NCBI RefSeq assembly: GCF_004349065.1
Contig: NZ_SMKZ01000027.1
Location: forward strand, 21,869-85,868
DNA: 64,000 nucleotides
From: Jiangella asiatica
Lineage (GTDB): Bacteria > Actinomycetota > Actinomycetes > Jiangellales > Jiangellaceae
Reading direction: 5' to 3'
Below, one piece after another: positions 35,579-44,387 of this stretch. Each line of letters opens with the position of its first letter. The stretch's first letter is position 1. The notes under the pieces were generated by a model. The model worked only from the letters and a program-made list of their open reading frames with translations. It was not told where the DNA came from and did not search any database. The position numbers and the translations under genes were made by a program.

Positions 35579-37084
35579 TCACTCCCAGTCGACGCTGAAG
35601 TACTGCGTCTCCTGGAACTCCCGCAGCCCGTGCCGGCCGCCCTCCCGGCCCAGCCCGCTCTGCTTGAGTCCACCGAACGGCGCCGCCGGGTCGGAGACGA
35701 TGCCTCGGTTGATGCCGACCATCCCGGCCTCGATCGACTCGGCCAGGCGCATCGCGGCGCGCAGGTCCGCGCTGTACACGTAGGCCGCCAGCCCGGACTC
35801 GCCAGCGTTGACATGCTCCAGCAGCCGGGCCTCGTCCGTCCAGGTGACGACGGGCGCCACCGGGCCGAAGATCTCGGTGGTCAGGATGCTGGCCGTGGCC
35901 GGCACGCCGGCCAGCACCGTCGGCGGATAGTAGGAGCCGCCGGTGTGCTCCGGAACCGCGGCCCGGTGGGTGACGGTGGCGCCCTCGGCCACCGCGCCCT
36001 CGACCAGGGCCCGCACGTCGTCGACCGCGCGAGGGTTGATCAGCGGTCCTATCGCGGTGGTCTGGTCCACGGCCGGACCCACCACCAGCCGCTCGACGGT
36101 GGCGCCGAATCGCTCCAGGAACGCGTCCGCGACGTCGGCGTGGACGTAGAAGCGGTTCGCCGCCGTGCAGGCCTGTCCGCCGTTGCGGAACTTCGCCACC
36201 GTCGCGCCGCGCACGGCGGCGGCGACGTCGGCATCGGCGGTGACGACGAACGGGGCGTTTCCGCCCAGCTCCATCGAGGTGTTGACCACCCGTCCCGCGG
36301 CCCGGCTCAGCAGGGCGCTGCCGACCTCGGTCGACCCGGTGAACGACAGCTTGCGCACCCGCGGGTCGGCCAGCCAGGCGGCCACCACGTCCCGCGCCGA
36401 GGTCGTCGGCACGACGTTGACCACCCCGGCCGGAACCCCTGCCGTCCGCAGGATGCGCGCGATCGCCAGGGCGGTGAGCGGGGTCTCCGACGCGGGTTTC
36501 AGCACGACGGTGCAGCCGGCGGCCAGCGCCGGCGCGATCTTCCGGGTCGCCATGGCGGCGGGGAAGTTCCACGGCGTGACGAGCGCGGCGACGCCCACCG
36601 GGCGATGGGTGACGATGGTCCGGGTGGCGCCGGCCGGCGCGGGGCCGTACTCGCCCTCGGTGCGCACCGCCTCCTCGGCGTACCACCGGAAGAACTCCGC
36701 GGCGTAGGCCGCCTCCGCTCGGCTGTCGGCCAGTGCCTTGCCGTTCTCCCAGGACATCAGCGCGGCCAGCTCGGCGGCGTGCTCCCGCATGAGCTCGAAG
36801 CCGCGGCGCAGCGTCTCGCCGCGCTCGCGTGGTGCCGTGGCGGACCATCCGGGCAGAGCGGCCGCGGCGGCGTCGACGGCGGCGGCCGCGTCCGCGACGG
36901 TTCCGTCCGAGACGCCGGCGATGACGGCGCCGGTGGAGGGGTCGCGGACGTCGAAGCGGGCACCGCCGGCGGCCGCTCGGCCGGCCCCGTCGACCCAGAC
37001 GGCGTGGCCGGGCTCCAGGGCACGGACGTAGTCGCCGACGATGCCGGCGAGCGTCGGGACCGGGGCGGGCGCGGTCGTGGGCAT
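35579..37084 (-). CDS. gabD: succinate-semialdehyde dehydrogenase
   Basis: This 501-residue aldehyde dehydrogenase has the NAD(P)-binding region VTPWNFPAAM, KPASETPLTA and FTGSTEVGSAL, the catalytic Glu in MELGGNAP, the nucleophile Cys in GGQACTAANRF and the EIFGPVAPV segment. The GabD assignment rests on sequence type plus position after gabT. It oxidises succinic semialdehyde to succinate in GABA breakdown. ATG 37084 follows GCGAGGAGACC; gabT ends 41 nt upstream. Confidence 0.88.
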   Translation of the reverse strand: MPTTAPAPVPTLAGIVGDYVRALEPGHAVWVDGAGRAAAGGARFDVRDPSTGAVIAGVSDGTVADAAAAVDAAAAALPGWSATAPRERGETLRRGFELMREHAAELAALMSWENGKALADSRAEAAYAAEFFRWYAEEAVRTEGEYGPAPAGATRTIVTHRPVGVAALVTPWNFPAAMATRKIAPALAAGCTVVLKPASETPLTALAIARILRTAGVPAGVVNVVPTTSARDVVAAWLADPRVRKLSFTGSTEVGSALLSRAAGRVVNTSMELGGNAPFVVTADADVAAAVRGATVAKFRNGGQACTAANRFYVHADVADAFLERFGATVERLVVGPAVDQTTAIGPLINPRAVDDVRALVEGAVAEGATVTHRAAVPEHTGGSYYPPTVLAGVPATASILTTEIFGPVAPVVTWTDEARLLEHVNAGESGLAAYVYSADLRAAMRLAESIEAGMVGINRGIVSDPAAPFGGLKQSGLGREGGRHGLREFQETQYFSVDWE

Positions 37085-37125
37085 GGTGGTCTCCTCGCTC
37101 TCGGGTCGCGGATCTCGGATCGCGG

Positions 37126-38478
37126 TCACCGGGTGGCGGCGACGGCGTCGCCGAGGACGTCCAGGCCCTCGGCCAGCAGGATGTCGGGCATGCTCAACGG
37201 CGGCAGGAGGCGCACTACGTTGCCGAAGGTGCCGCAGGTCAGCACGATGAGACCGCGGGCCCGGGCGGCCGCCGCGATGCGGCCGGCGACCGCGGCGTCC
37301 GGTGTCGTCGTGCCGGGCTCGACCAGCTCGACCGCCACCATCGCGCCGCGTCCGCGCACGTCGCCGATCCTGGGGTCGTCGTCGCGCAGCCGGCCGAGCC
37401 GGTCGAGCATGGTCGTGCCGATCGCCCGGGCGCGGTCGAGCAGGTTGTCCGCCGCGATCGCGTCGATCGTGGCCAGTGCGGCGGCGCAGCCGAGCGGGTT
37501 GCCGCCGTAGGTGCCGCCGAGGCTGCCCGGCCCGGGCGCGTCCATGATCGCCGCGCGCCCGGTCACCGCCGAAAGCGGCAGGCCGCCGGCGATGCCCTTC
37601 GCGCTCACCACGAGGTCGGGGACCACGCCCTCGTGCTCGCAGGCGAACATCCGGCCGGTCCGGGCGAAGCCGCTCTGCACCTCGTCGGCGACGAACACGA
37701 CGCCAGCCGACGCGGCCCACTCGGCCAGCCGCGGGAGGAACCCCGGCGCCGGCACGATGAAGCCGCCCTCGCCCTGGATGGGCTCGATGACGACGGCGGC
37801 CAGGTTCTCGGCGCCGACCTGGGACTCGATGACCTCGATGGCACGGGCCGCGGCCGCCGGCCCGTCGAGTCCGCCGTCGCGGAACGGGTACGACAGCGGG
37901 GCTCGGTACACCTCAGGGGCGAACGGCCCGAAGCCGCTCTTGTACGGCACGTTCTTCGCGGTCAGCGCCATCGTGAGGTTGGTGCGGCCGTGGTAGGCGT
38001 GGTCGAAGGCCACCACCGCGGTCCGGCCGGTGAACGCCCGGGCGATCTTGACCGCGTTCTCCACCGCCTCCGCGCCTGAGTTGAACAGGACCGTGCGCTT
38101 CGGGTGGCGGCCGGGTGTGAGCTCGTTGAGGGCCTCGGCGACCCGGACGTAGCCGTCGTACGGGGTCACCATGAAGCACGTGTGCGTGAACCGCTCGGCC
38201 TGCTCGCGCACCGCGTCGACGACGCCCGGCGCGCTGGCACCGACGGTGGTGACGGCGATGCCCGAGCCGAAGTCGATCAGCGAGTTCCCGTCGACGTCGA
38301 CGACGACACCGCCGCCCGCGGCCACGGCGTAGACCGGCATCGTGGTCGCGACCCCGGGCGCCACCGCGGCCGCCCGGCGCGCGTCCCACTCGCGCGAGCG
38401 CGGTCCTGGGATCTCGGTCACCAGCCGGTGCTCCTGGCGCAGGCCGGGACCGCCCCGCACCTCGACGACGTCAGCCAT
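37126..38478 (-). CDS. gabT: 4-aminobutyrate--2-oxoglutarate transaminase
   Basis: This 450-residue class III PLP aminotransferase has FNSGAEAVENAVKIAR, DHAYHGRTNLTMALT, the Asp pair of FVADEVQSGFARTG and the PLP lysine in SAKGIAGGLPLS. It transfers the amino group of GABA to 2-oxoglutarate and makes the substrate for the next gene's dehydrogenase. ATG 38478 has GGGAGGAACG upstream. It is divergent from a PucR-type regulator, the arrangement of gab operons in other actinobacteria. Confidence 0.92.
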   Translation of the reverse strand: MADVVEVRGGPGLRQEHRLVTEIPGPRSREWDARRAAAVAPGVATTMPVYAVAAGGGVVVDVDGNSLIDFGSGIAVTTVGASAPGVVDAVREQAERFTHTCFMVTPYDGYVRVAEALNELTPGRHPKRTVLFNSGAEAVENAVKIARAFTGRTAVVAFDHAYHGRTNLTMALTAKNVPYKSGFGPFAPEVYRAPLSYPFRDGGLDGPAAAARAIEVIESQVGAENLAAVVIEPIQGEGGFIVPAPGFLPRLAEWAASAGVVFVADEVQSGFARTGRMFACEHEGVVPDLVVSAKGIAGGLPLSAVTGRAAIMDAPGPGSLGGTYGGNPLGCAAALATIDAIAADNLLDRARAIGTTMLDRLGRLRDDDPRIGDVRGRGAMVAVELVEPGTTTPDAAVAGRIAAAARARGLIVLTCGTFGNVVRLLPPLSMPDILLAEGLDVLGDAVAATR

Positions 38479-38543
38479 CTCGTTCCTCCCGATCGCGATG
38501 GGGTTCGCGGTGACGCTAGCCCCGGCGACCGGCCGATGGCGCT

Positions 38544-38573
38544 GTAGATCGTGCACAACCTGGCCGCATCTAC
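38544..38573. promoter_or_regulatory. candidate operator between gabT and pucR-type gene
   Basis: GTAGAT and ATCTAC form an inverted repeat with an 18-nt spacer in the 113-nt divergent region. Related GTGCACAAC and GTGCGACAC words lie beside the arms. It could be the site for the adjacent PucR regulator; there is no direct proof. Confidence 0.3.
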
Positions 38574-38591
38574 TGTGCGACACTGACAACC

Positions 38592-40130
38592 GTGGTGAGC
38601 GTCGCGCAGATCGTGGCGACGCCCGGGCTCGCGCTCCGGGCGGTCGCCCTGCCCCACGCGGACGTGCCCGTCACCTGGGTGGCAACCAGCGAGCTGACCG
38701 ACCCGACCCCGTTCCTCGAAGGTGGCGAGGTCCTGCTGACGACGGGGATGGCGACCGCCGCGTGGACGGGAGAGTGGGACGGTTACGTGTGCCGGCTGGC
38801 CGCGGCCGGCGTCGTGGCCGTCGGCTTCGGCGTCGGCCTGACCCACGACGCCGTCCCCGAGCCGCTCGCGCGGGCCTGCGCCGACCACGCGCTCAACCTC
38901 GTCGAGGTGCCGCGCGCCACGCGCTTCGTGGACATCAGCCGGCTGATCGCGCGGAAGGTCGGCGAGCCGGAGCAGGCCGCGGTGCGCGAGGCGCTGGTCA
39001 TGCAGCGCGAGCTCACCATGGCCGCCGTGCACGCCGACGGCCTCGGCACCCTGGTCCGCCGGCTCGCCGACGTCGTGGGCGGTGCGGCCTGCGTCGTCGA
39101 CCCCGACGGCCGGTTTGTCGTCGGGCCGGGTGATCCGGTGCCGCCGGCACTGGCCGGGCCGGCGCTGGCGGCGCAGATCCAGCGGCAGCGCCCGCACGGC
39201 CTGCGTGCGTCGTCGACGATCGTCGACGACGAGGGCGTGACGGTGATCCAGCCGATCGGCCTGCGCGGCCGGCCGCACCGCTACCTCGCGCTCAGGGCGC
39301 CGAGCCTGACCGACGACCAGCGCGCCGCCGTCACCACCGCGGTCGCGCTGCTCAGCCTGACCGCCGAAGGCGGCGTGCCGCTCCGAGCGGTCCGGTGGCG
39401 GCTGCGCCGGCGGGCCGTGGAACTGGTGGCCGACGGCGACCCCGGCACCGCGACCGCGCTGCTCGCCGCCGTGTCCGACGTGCCGGCGGCGACGATCCGC
39501 CTCCCGGACCCGCTGCGGGTCCTGCGCGCGTCGGGGACCGCAGAGGCGCTCGACGACGCCGTCTGGGTCCTCGACGAGACCGGCGGGCGCGCCGCTGGGC
39601 ACGCCGACGTCGCCGCCCGCCTCGACGACGAGCTGTGGCTGCTCGTCGATCCCGCCCGGGCCGCCGCGACCGCATCCTGGCTCCGTGACCACGGCCTTCG
39701 CGTGGGCGTCGGCGCCACGACGAGCCTGGCCGATGCCGGCCGCGGCGCCGCGACCGCCGGTCACGCCCTGTCCCGGGCCGGCGCCGCGGACGTCGTCGAC
39801 TGGGACGCCGTCGTCGACGACGGCGCCGTCGGCCTCATCGACCCCGCGGCCGGCGCCGCGTTCGCCTCCGCCTTCGCCGGCCGCGTGGCCGCGGCCGCCA
39901 CCGACCCGTCCGCGTCGCTGGCCACGCTGGAGTCGTTCCTGCGCCACCACGGCCGGCACGGCGCCGTCGCCGCGGAGCTCGGTATCCACCGCAACACGGT
40001 CCGTAACCGGCTGCGCGACATCGAGGCCGCGCTCGGGCGGTCACTCGACGACCCTCAGGTTCGCATGGACGCCTGGGTGGCCCTCAGACTGCGCGGTCGG
40101 GTCAAAGCGACACGCCGAGCTGGTGGGTGA
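38592..40130 (+). CDS. PucR-family transcriptional regulator
   Basis: This 512-residue regulator has an N-terminal PucR domain (about 5-125, TPFLEGGEVLLTTGM), a central GGDEF-like/GAF-like sensing region and a C-terminal HTH_30 domain (RHHGRHGAVAAELGIHRNTVRNRLRDI). PucR-type proteins activate purine, GABA or proline catabolic genes in response to the substrate. Its position facing gabT-gabD suggests it controls them, as the PucR-type GabR does in Corynebacterium. GTG 38592 and GTG 38595 are both possible starts. Its last 29 nt overlap the ROK regulator gene on the other strand. Confidence 0.9.
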   Translation: MVSVAQIVATPGLALRAVALPHADVPVTWVATSELTDPTPFLEGGEVLLTTGMATAAWTGEWDGYVCRLAAAGVVAVGFGVGLTHDAVPEPLARACADHALNLVEVPRATRFVDISRLIARKVGEPEQAAVREALVMQRELTMAAVHADGLGTLVRRLADVVGGAACVVDPDGRFVVGPGDPVPPALAGPALAAQIQRQRPHGLRASSTIVDDEGVTVIQPIGLRGRPHRYLALRAPSLTDDQRAAVTTAVALLSLTAEGGVPLRAVRWRLRRRAVELVADGDPGTATALLAAVSDVPAATIRLPDPLRVLRASGTAEALDDAVWVLDETGGRAAGHADVAARLDDELWLLVDPARAAATASWLRDHGLRVGVGATTSLADAGRGAATAGHALSRAGAADVVDWDAVVDDGAVGLIDPAAGAAFASAFAGRVAAAATDPSASLATLESFLRHHGRHGAVAAELGIHRNTVRNRLRDIEAALGRSLDDPQVRMDAWVALRLRGRVKATRRAGG

Positions 40131-41325
40131 TGGCCGCGGCGGCGGCGCCGAGCACGCCGGATCGGGTGGCGTTCTCGTCCATGGTGATGGTGGGCAACGC
40201 GTTCAGGGCCGACATCGTCCGCGCGGCGACGTGCTCGCGGAGCCGGTCGAGGAAGCGCGGGCCGGCCTCGACGATCGGGCCGTGCAGGATGAACAGCGGG
40301 ATCGACAGCACGTGGAAGAGGTTGACGATGCCCAGCGCGACGTGGCCGGCGTAGTCGTCGAGCACCTCGGCGGCGGCCGGGTCGCCGGTGTCGGCGAGCT
40401 CGGTCAGCCGGCGGGGCGTCATCGTCTCCGGCTCCGGCAGACCGGCCTGCTCGGACCGCCGGTGCAGCCACCGGGACGAGGCCAGGGTCTCCCAGCAGCC
40501 GCGCTGGCCGCACCGGCACAGCTCGCCGTCGTGGTCGACGGTCATGTGGCCGACCTCGGAGGCGACGAGCGGACCGCGCAGCAGCCGCCCGTCCAGCATG
40601 ATCCCGGCACCGATCCCGGCGCCGATCTGGAGGGCGGCGAAGTCGCGCACGCCCCGCGCCTGCCCGAACCAGCGCTGACCGAGTGCCAGCGCACGGGCGT
40701 CGTCCTCGAGTACCACCGTCGTGCCGGTCGCCGCCGCGAGTAGTGCCGGCAGCCGGGACCCCGGCAGCGTGTCGATCGTCGTGGAGACGAGTATCTCGCC
40801 GTCGGGGCCGAAGAACCCGGGCAGCGCGAGACCGACCGCGATCAGCGGCTGCCGGGTCGGCCCCAGCACGGTGCGGACGGCGTCGACGGCGGCCGCGTCG
40901 AGCTCCGCGGCGCTGCGCACGGGCGGCAGCGCGACGCTCTCCCGCACCGACACCCGCCCGTCGGAGGCGACCACTCCGACCTCGACGACGCCGGGCTGGA
41001 GCACCACCGCGCCGAGCGGTCCGCGGTCGGCGAACCACAGCGGCCGGGACGGCTTGCCGATGCGGCGCGACCCGCCGGTGCCGGACTCCAGCTCGTGCAG
41101 CACGCCCTCGGTCAGCAGCCCGGCTGCCACGCCGCCGATGCTGGCTCGGGTGACGCCGCTGTGCCGGGCCAGGTCCGCACGCGACAGCGGCCCGTGGTCG
41201 GCGAGTGCCTGCAGCACCCGCGCCCGGTTGGTGCTGCCGACGGCGGTCGTCGAGAGCAGGCCGGTCTCGGGCCGGGGGCCCAGCGCGACGACGCGCGGCC
41301 CCGGTCGCGGCGCGGTCGCGGTCAT
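40102..41325 (-). CDS. ROK-family transcriptional regulator (NagC/XylR type)
   Basis: This 407-residue protein has an N-terminal winged HTH (GPLSRADLARHSGVTRASIGG, about 42-62) fused to a ROK domain with the glucokinase-like zinc motif (CRCGQRGCWETL). It lacks a clear kinase DxGGTK loop, as usual for ROK repressors, which sense free or phosphorylated sugars. It is the last gene of the minus-strand sugar operon, 13 nt after the ceramidase-like gene, and probably regulates that operon. Its 3' end overlaps the PucR gene. Confidence 0.9.
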   Translation of the reverse strand: MTATAPRPGPRVVALGPRPETGLLSTTAVGSTNRARVLQALADHGPLSRADLARHSGVTRASIGGVAAGLLTEGVLHELESGTGGSRRIGKPSRPLWFADRGPLGAVVLQPGVVEVGVVASDGRVSVRESVALPPVRSAAELDAAAVDAVRTVLGPTRQPLIAVGLALPGFFGPDGEILVSTTIDTLPGSRLPALLAAATGTTVVLEDDARALALGQRWFGQARGVRDFAALQIGAGIGAGIMLDGRLLRGPLVASEVGHMTVDHDGELCRCGQRGCWETLASSRWLHRRSEQAGLPEPETMTPRRLTELADTGDPAAAEVLDDYAGHVALGIVNLFHVLSIPLFILHGPIVEAGPRFLDRLREHVAARTMSALNALPTITMDENATRSGVLGAAAAAITHQLGVSL

Positions 41326-41338
41326 CGTCGCTCCCTCC

Positions 41339-42682
41339 TCATCGCGCGTCGTCCCCGCGGGCCAGGGTGAGCGCGGCCGCCGTCAGCCGCTCGACGGTGC
41401 CCGGCGCGTAGCGGGTGCTGCCCACCTCGTAGCCGCTGCGCGCGAACTCCCCCAGCTCTGGGAGGTAGCTCGCTGCGCCGTTCGCGTACCCGACCAGGAG
41501 CAGCTGCTCGCCGAGCTCCCGGCGCAGCAGGTCGGCGGAGGCGGTCAGCGGCTCCCCGGGCAGTGCCACGATGTGGAAGCGGCCGCCGAGGGTGAAGACC
41601 TGCACCGGCAGGGTGGCACCCTCTGGCGGCGGGAAGTCGACGCACAGGTAGCTCGGCCGGCCCGCGAGCAGGTCCTCGATCCACCACGCCTGCGCGGTCG
41701 CGGCGACCCGGTCGCGCGCCGCGTCGGTGGGCGCCTCGTCGACGGCGGCCCGCGCCGCGGCCAGCTCCTGGCGAATGCGCTCCGGCGCGACCGAGGGCTT
41801 GGCCTCGACGGCGACCTCGTCGAGCCCGGCACCGACGGCATCGACGTCCACGGTGGTGTGCCGCCGGTCCAGCCGCACCGGCAGCTCGCGGTCGAGGCTG
41901 AGGTTGATGGTCCGGTTCGGCAGGCAGGCACGGGCCGCGGTGAGGATCGCGTCCGCCGCGCGCACCCCGAGCTGCCGGCCGAACAGACGCATGTCCGCGG
42001 CACCCTGGTCGTGGATGAGCGGGTTGACGTCGCCGGCGAAGCCCTGGAGGAACACCGCCCGGCCACCGCAGGCCGCCTCGACGGTGTCGCACAGCGCGCC
42101 GGGGAAGTCGCGGGAGTAGGAGGTCATGCCCGGCCCCAGCACGGTGGGGTGACACGCCAGGTTGACCAGCGACACCACCGTCTCCCCGGCGGCGTCCACC
42201 GCGACCAGCGCGGTGCCGGTGTCGTCGAGCGGGCCGGCTGGGTCGCGCCGGTTGTGCACCAGGCCGGCGACGTCGAAGCGGACGTGGCGCAGCTCGGCCT
42301 CGCGCGCGCTCCGCCCCGCCGCGGCCGCGGCGGACACGGCGGTCCTGGTCAGCTCGGCGCGCAGGGCGTCGTGCCCGAGGCCGACCACCGGACCGCAGTG
42401 GGTGTGCGTGGCGGCCACCATGACGCCCGCCGCCGGCACGGCCAGCTCCCGGGCGACGCCCGCCCGGACCGAGGCGGCTAGCGCCGCCGGCACGTAGAGC
42501 AGGTCGAGCACCACGAGCACGAGCGTCGCGTCACCGTGGCCGAACACCACGACCCGGCAGGTCAGCTCGTCGTGCGCGCCGTCGGCTCCAGAGGTCCGGG
42601 CGGCGTACCCGGCCAGCTCGTGTCCGGGTGCCGGCGTGATCGGCGCGGTCCACGCGCCGACGCGAGCTCGCGAGGCACTCAT
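41339..42682 (-). CDS. neutral-ceramidase-fold hydrolase, active-site serine replaced
   Basis: This 447-residue protein aligns with the N-terminal domain of neutral/alkaline ceramidases. The zinc ligands are present: His95 (ATHTHCGP), His178 (LACHPTV), Glu377 (ALPGEPLT) and Tyr406 (GYANGAASYLPE). In true neutral ceramidases the nucleophile is the Ser of GDVSP; here the motif is GDVNP with Asn220. There is no signal peptide, unlike secreted ceramidases, so it probably acts inside the cell. It is coupled by 4-nt overlap to a ROK kinase in a sugar operon, so a zinc-dependent amide or ester hydrolase on an imported sugar is plausible. That function is inference. Confidence 0.82.
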   Translation of the reverse strand: MSASRARVGAWTAPITPAPGHELAGYAARTSGADGAHDELTCRVVVFGHGDATLVLVVLDLLYVPAALAASVRAGVARELAVPAAGVMVAATHTHCGPVVGLGHDALRAELTRTAVSAAAAAGRSAREAELRHVRFDVAGLVHNRRDPAGPLDDTGTALVAVDAAGETVVSLVNLACHPTVLGPGMTSYSRDFPGALCDTVEAACGGRAVFLQGFAGDVNPLIHDQGAADMRLFGRQLGVRAADAILTAARACLPNRTINLSLDRELPVRLDRRHTTVDVDAVGAGLDEVAVEAKPSVAPERIRQELAAARAAVDEAPTDAARDRVAATAQAWWIEDLLAGRPSYLCVDFPPPEGATLPVQVFTLGGRFHIVALPGEPLTASADLLRRELGEQLLLVGYANGAASYLPELGEFARSGYEVGSTRYAPGTVERLTAAALTLARGDDAR

Positions 42683-43665
42683 CGCACACCCTCCTCGTTG
42701 CGCGCCAGCGCCGTCATGGTGCGCGGCTCGCGCTCGCACATCCGGGCCGCGCCGTGGATCGCACTGTGGAGCCCGTGCACCGGACGCTCCACCGCGAGGC
42801 CGGGGCCGGCCAGGACGTGCATGCGGTCACGCAGGGACGCGAAGAGCCCGCCGTGCGTCATGGCCCCGCCACCGAGGACGAGGACCGTGGCCCGTGCGCG
42901 CCTCACCGCCGTCGAGAGCGCACCAGCAAGATAGTCCAGCGCCTGGTCGAGGACCAGCCGCGCCGGGTGCTCGCCCCGCTCCGCCGCTCCGACGACGTCG
43001 GCGACGCTCGCCGGGGCGTCGCCGGCGAGGGCCCGGGCCGGACGGTCGGACCCGTCCAGGATCTCCCGGTACCGGCGCAGGATGGCCGGCCCGGAGCTGT
43101 AGGCCTCCAGGCAGCCGCGCCGGCCGCACCCGCACGGCGCGGCGTCGTCGCCGGTCACCACGCGGACATGGCCCAGCTCGTGCTCGCCGGTGCCGGCCTC
43201 CCAGTCCAGCAGCCCGTCCCGGACCGCTCCCATGCCGATGCCGGTGGACACCGTCACGTACAGCCCGTGCCTGTGCCGCGACCGGGACGGGTGGGTCAGC
43301 TCGGCGACGGCCGCCGCCGAAGCGTCGCCGATCAGCTCGACGTCGCAGCCGGTGGCAGCCGCGACGGTGTCGGTCAGCGGGTGGTCGCGCCAGGGGAGGT
43401 TCGACGCGGCCAGTACGCGGCCCGCGGCCAGGTCCAGGTGCCCGGCGCTGGCCACCACGATTCGCTCTCCCGGGCGCGGCTCCCACCGCTGGATGGAGCC
43501 CAGGACCTGCCGCCCGAGCGCAATGGCGCCGTCGCCGGCGCCGGAGGGGACCCGATGCACGACGTCCGGGGCGCGCGACTCGGCCGACTCGATCTTGGTA
43601 CCGCCGATGTCGACGACGATCCCGGCGCGGCCGGCGCCGCGGTGCGGTGCGAGGGCTCGGCTCAT
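42679..43665 (-). CDS. ROK-family sugar kinase
   Basis: This 328-residue protein has the ATP-binding loop VVDIGGTKIES, the catalytic-Asp region GDASAAAVAE, STGIGMGAV and the ROK zinc motif EHELGHVRVV plus CGCGRRGCLEAY. No HTH is present, so it is the kinase rather than the repressor form. ROK kinases phosphorylate glucose, N-acetylglucosamine, N-acetylmannosamine or related sugars. It overlaps the SIS gene upstream and the ceramidase-like gene downstream by 4 nt each. Confidence 0.9.
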   Translation of the reverse strand: MSRALAPHRGAGRAGIVVDIGGTKIESAESRAPDVVHRVPSGAGDGAIALGRQVLGSIQRWEPRPGERIVVASAGHLDLAAGRVLAASNLPWRDHPLTDTVAAATGCDVELIGDASAAAVAELTHPSRSRHRHGLYVTVSTGIGMGAVRDGLLDWEAGTGEHELGHVRVVTGDDAAPCGCGRRGCLEAYSSGPAILRRYREILDGSDRPARALAGDAPASVADVVGAAERGEHPARLVLDQALDYLAGALSTAVRRARATVLVLGGGAMTHGGLFASLRDRMHVLAGPGLAVERPVHGLHSAIHGAARMCEREPRTMTALARNEEGVR

Positions 43666-44387
43666 GCCGGATCGGCGTGGTCGACGTTGGCGCTGCGGAT
43701 GACGCCCGGGTCCAGGCCGCGCCCGCCGAGGCTGCGGGCCACCGCGACGCTCAGGAGCTGGGCGATCAGCGCGCCGCTGATCGTGGAGACCGCGCCGGAG
43801 CGGTCGCCGTTCGGGAGCACGACGGCCGCGTCGCCCACCGGGCCGTGGTTGTCGATGACGTCGTCGGCGAGGTCGCCCAGGCGCAAACCGGACGGGTGGC
43901 GCGACGGCACGGCCCGGCTGTGCTGCCGCGAGAGGACGGCCGCGACGTAGACGCCCAGCTCGCGCGCGCGGCTGGCCATCTCGACGATGGCGCCGTTGCG
44001 GCCGCTCTGCGACGCGATGAGCAGTGCGTCACCGGCACCGACCTCGAACAGCGCCAGCAGCTCTGGGCCGTTGCGCGGATCGCGTTCCGGCGCGGAGTCG
44101 GAGAGCTGGAGGTGCGCCGGCCGCGGCTCGGTGCGCAGGTCGTCGAGGTTCATGGAGACGAAGCCCGGCAGCCCGCCGGCGCGGTGGCACAGCTCGTCGG
44201 CGACGGCCTTGGAGTGCCCGGCACCGAAGGCGTAGACGCGGTGGCCGGAGGCGAGGGCGTCGGCGAAGCGCTCGGCCACCCGGCGGATCGTCGCCAGCTC
44301 GTGGGTGCCGACCAGGACGGCCGGTGCGAGCAGGGTGTCGGCGGTGGACGCGAGCTCGTCGCCGCCGGGTCCGGTCGTGCCGTTCAT
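43662..44387 (-). CDS. SIS-domain sugar isomerase-like protein
   Basis: This 241-residue SIS-fold protein has the sugar-phosphate binding segments YAFGAGHSKAVADEL and LLIASQSGRNGAIVEMA, and a C-terminal helix bundle. Its order fits the bacterial 'sugar isomerase domain-containing' family (SIS_2), related to MurQ and to amino-sugar isomerases. It may isomerise or deaminate a phosphorylated sugar made by the neighbouring ROK kinase. It overlaps the flanking genes by 4 nt. Confidence 0.82.
   Translation of the reverse strand: MNGTTGPGGDELASTADTLLAPAVLVGTHELATIRRVAERFADALASGHRVYAFGAGHSKAVADELCHRAGGLPGFVSMNLDDLRTEPRPAHLQLSDSAPERDPRNGPELLALFEVGAGDALLIASQSGRNGAIVEMASRARELGVYVAAVLSRQHSRAVPSRHPSGLRLGDLADDVIDNHGPVGDAAVVLPNGDRSGAVSTISGALIAQLLSVAVARSLGGRGLDPGVIRSANVDHADPA

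Noticed and set aside
40102..40130. 29-nt convergent overlap of the PucR and ROK regulator genes as a regulatory feature
   Set aside because: Short tail overlaps are common in dense high-GC genomes and nothing else marks this one.
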